Source: Nematostella vectensis (taxonomy: Eukaryota > Cnidaria > Anthozoa > Actiniaria > Edwardsiidae). From it: DNA of 64,000 bases. This document shows positions 63,144-64,000 of this stretch, one piece after another. Made by a program: the position numbers and the translations under genes. The notes below the pieces were generated by a model that saw only the letters and a program-made list of their open reading frames with translations, did no database searches and was not told the DNA's origin. The stretch is from positions 377,001-441,000 of the forward strand of contig NC_064044.1 in the NCBI RefSeq assembly GCF_932526225.1, given 5' to 3'. Every line of letters starts with the position of its first letter. Position 1 is the stretch's first letter.

Positions 63144-64000
63144 GGTTCGATCCCAGGCCAATGGGCTTTTTTTTAGTTCGTTTTTTTTTCTTTGTGCTGG
63201 ACCCCCTTAATCCTGATAGGTTTTGCGCAAAAATAATAAAAAAAAGTGAGTTTGCAAAATAAGCTTGCTAGATTTATTGATTATATGTATTCAATTTGTT
63301 CCTAGGAAGTTAACAAAAAACACAAAGCAAAGAGTTTGAGAAAGTAAACAAGTATGTGAACTTTAATGTTCTATTTGAAGGGGTGCACTTTGTACAGGGA
63401 AGCATACATAGAATGCTTAACTGGTGGAGAGGGAAGAGGTAAAAGTTTATTGAGCATAATTTCCACAATAGCAGGGGGAAGAGAGGGGCACTCTCTTCAT
63501 ACAATATTGCAGTTGTTACCTATTATTAAATAAGTTTGTAACATGTCTTTGTTTATTAAGCAAGGTCTATTTCTGAGACAAGCAAACTCAAGTAAGGCTG
63601 TTGAAATAACAGGTGAGTGTTAAAAGAAAAACAATTATCTGATTAGAAAACTACTGTAGATTCCTTTGCACCAAAATAAGAACAAACTTCATTTTGTTTG
63701 TTATTTATGAGGAACGAGATGAGCTCTACAAAGCCATAAAGAAATATGTATTGCTCATCTAAATTATACAAGTAAATAATAATATTAAAAAAAAACTACT
63801 GTAAGTAATTAGAGTGGTTTACATTAACCCGTGAAACAAAGTGTGATAGTTAAACGGTAATAGTTAGTAAAACACAAAAAAGTACAATAGAATCAGATCA
63901 CCACAAAGTGTAATACGTTAAAGCGTAGTTCATGGGTTAATGAAGGTTTTGACATTTCAACCTTACATCCACATGAAAGTAATGCCTAATATCGAGTGCC
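63144..64000. repeat. Satellite unit 33 (partial, 857 bp, cut by window end)
   Basis: It matches the first ~857 bp of other units. The right inverted-repeat arm reads CATGGG instead of CACGGG near 63930. Confidence 0.97.

Larger units (their letters stand above)
1..64000. repeat. Tandem satellite array, ~2.0 kb unit, fills the window
   Basis: The same ~2005-bp sequence recurs head to tail from first to last base. The motif GGTTCGATCC starts at 18, 2023, 4029, 6036, 8041, 10042, 12044, 14046, 16048, 18048, 20059, 22061, 24069, 26067, 28076, 29050, 31051, 33052, 35055, 37058, 39061, 41065, 43066, 45073, 47072, 49075, 51075, 53075, 55130, 57126, 59133, 61141 and 63144. Every copy is on the same strand. 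Copies differ by scattered substitutions and by length changes in A/T, TA and AAT tracts; similarity is very high by eye. No unique flanking DNA is present, so the true array is longer than the window. Neither a centromeric location nor a function can be read from the sequence. Confidence 0.99.

Noticed and set aside
1-64000. CRISPR array
   Set aside because: Repeats are ~2 kb and contiguous, with no short repeat and variable spacer structure.

Overview
The whole 64 kb window is one head-to-tail tandem array of a roughly 2.0 kb repeat unit. It contains no bacterial gene, operon, ribosome binding site or recognisable long protein-coding gene. The organism is a eukaryote, probably an animal, but I cannot name the taxon. 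That rests on the satellite organisation, a eukaryotic tRNA-type B box, a short TTAA-flanked inverted-repeat element resembling piggyBac MITEs, (TA)n and (AAT)n microsatellites, and apparent CpG depletion in the AT-rich part of the unit.

I phased the array on one conserved 10-bp motif, the B box GGTTCGATCC, which starts at 18 and recurs 33 times, always on the + strand, the last at 63144. This gives 31 full units of 1996-2055 bp (mean about 2005), one internally deleted unit of 974 bp (28076-29049), 17 bases of a preceding unit and an 857-bp partial unit at the right edge. There is no non-repeat DNA, so neither array boundary is seen.

Each unit has the same layout. Described for 18-2022 they are: two T-tracts after the B box; an AT-rich stretch without genes; a 109-bp inverted-repeat element between TTAA sites (700-816); more AT-rich DNA with a (TA)n tract, an (AAT)n tract and a 10-bp palindrome; then a compact CpG-rich block (about 1690-2045). 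That block carries two adjacent short hairpins, an A-box-like motif, an 11-bp inverted repeat closing a 213-nt domain, and a degenerate tRNA-like fold that ends in the B box and T-tract.

The small open frames on both strands (about 64, 69 and 89 codons) recur only because the DNA recurs. Premature stops, lost starts and single-base deletions in several copies argue that they are not coding.

Shared private variants show how the array evolves. There is a recently homogenised run (8.5-16.06 kb), a four-unit higher-order pattern (39.1-47.1 kb repeated at 47.1-55.1 kb), a mosaic unit (55.1-57.1 kb) and long-range sharing between 26-29 kb and 59-61 kb. The best candidate for an undescribed functional element is the CpG-rich block, as a possible multicopy Pol III or structured RNA module. 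This is inference and needs expression data.
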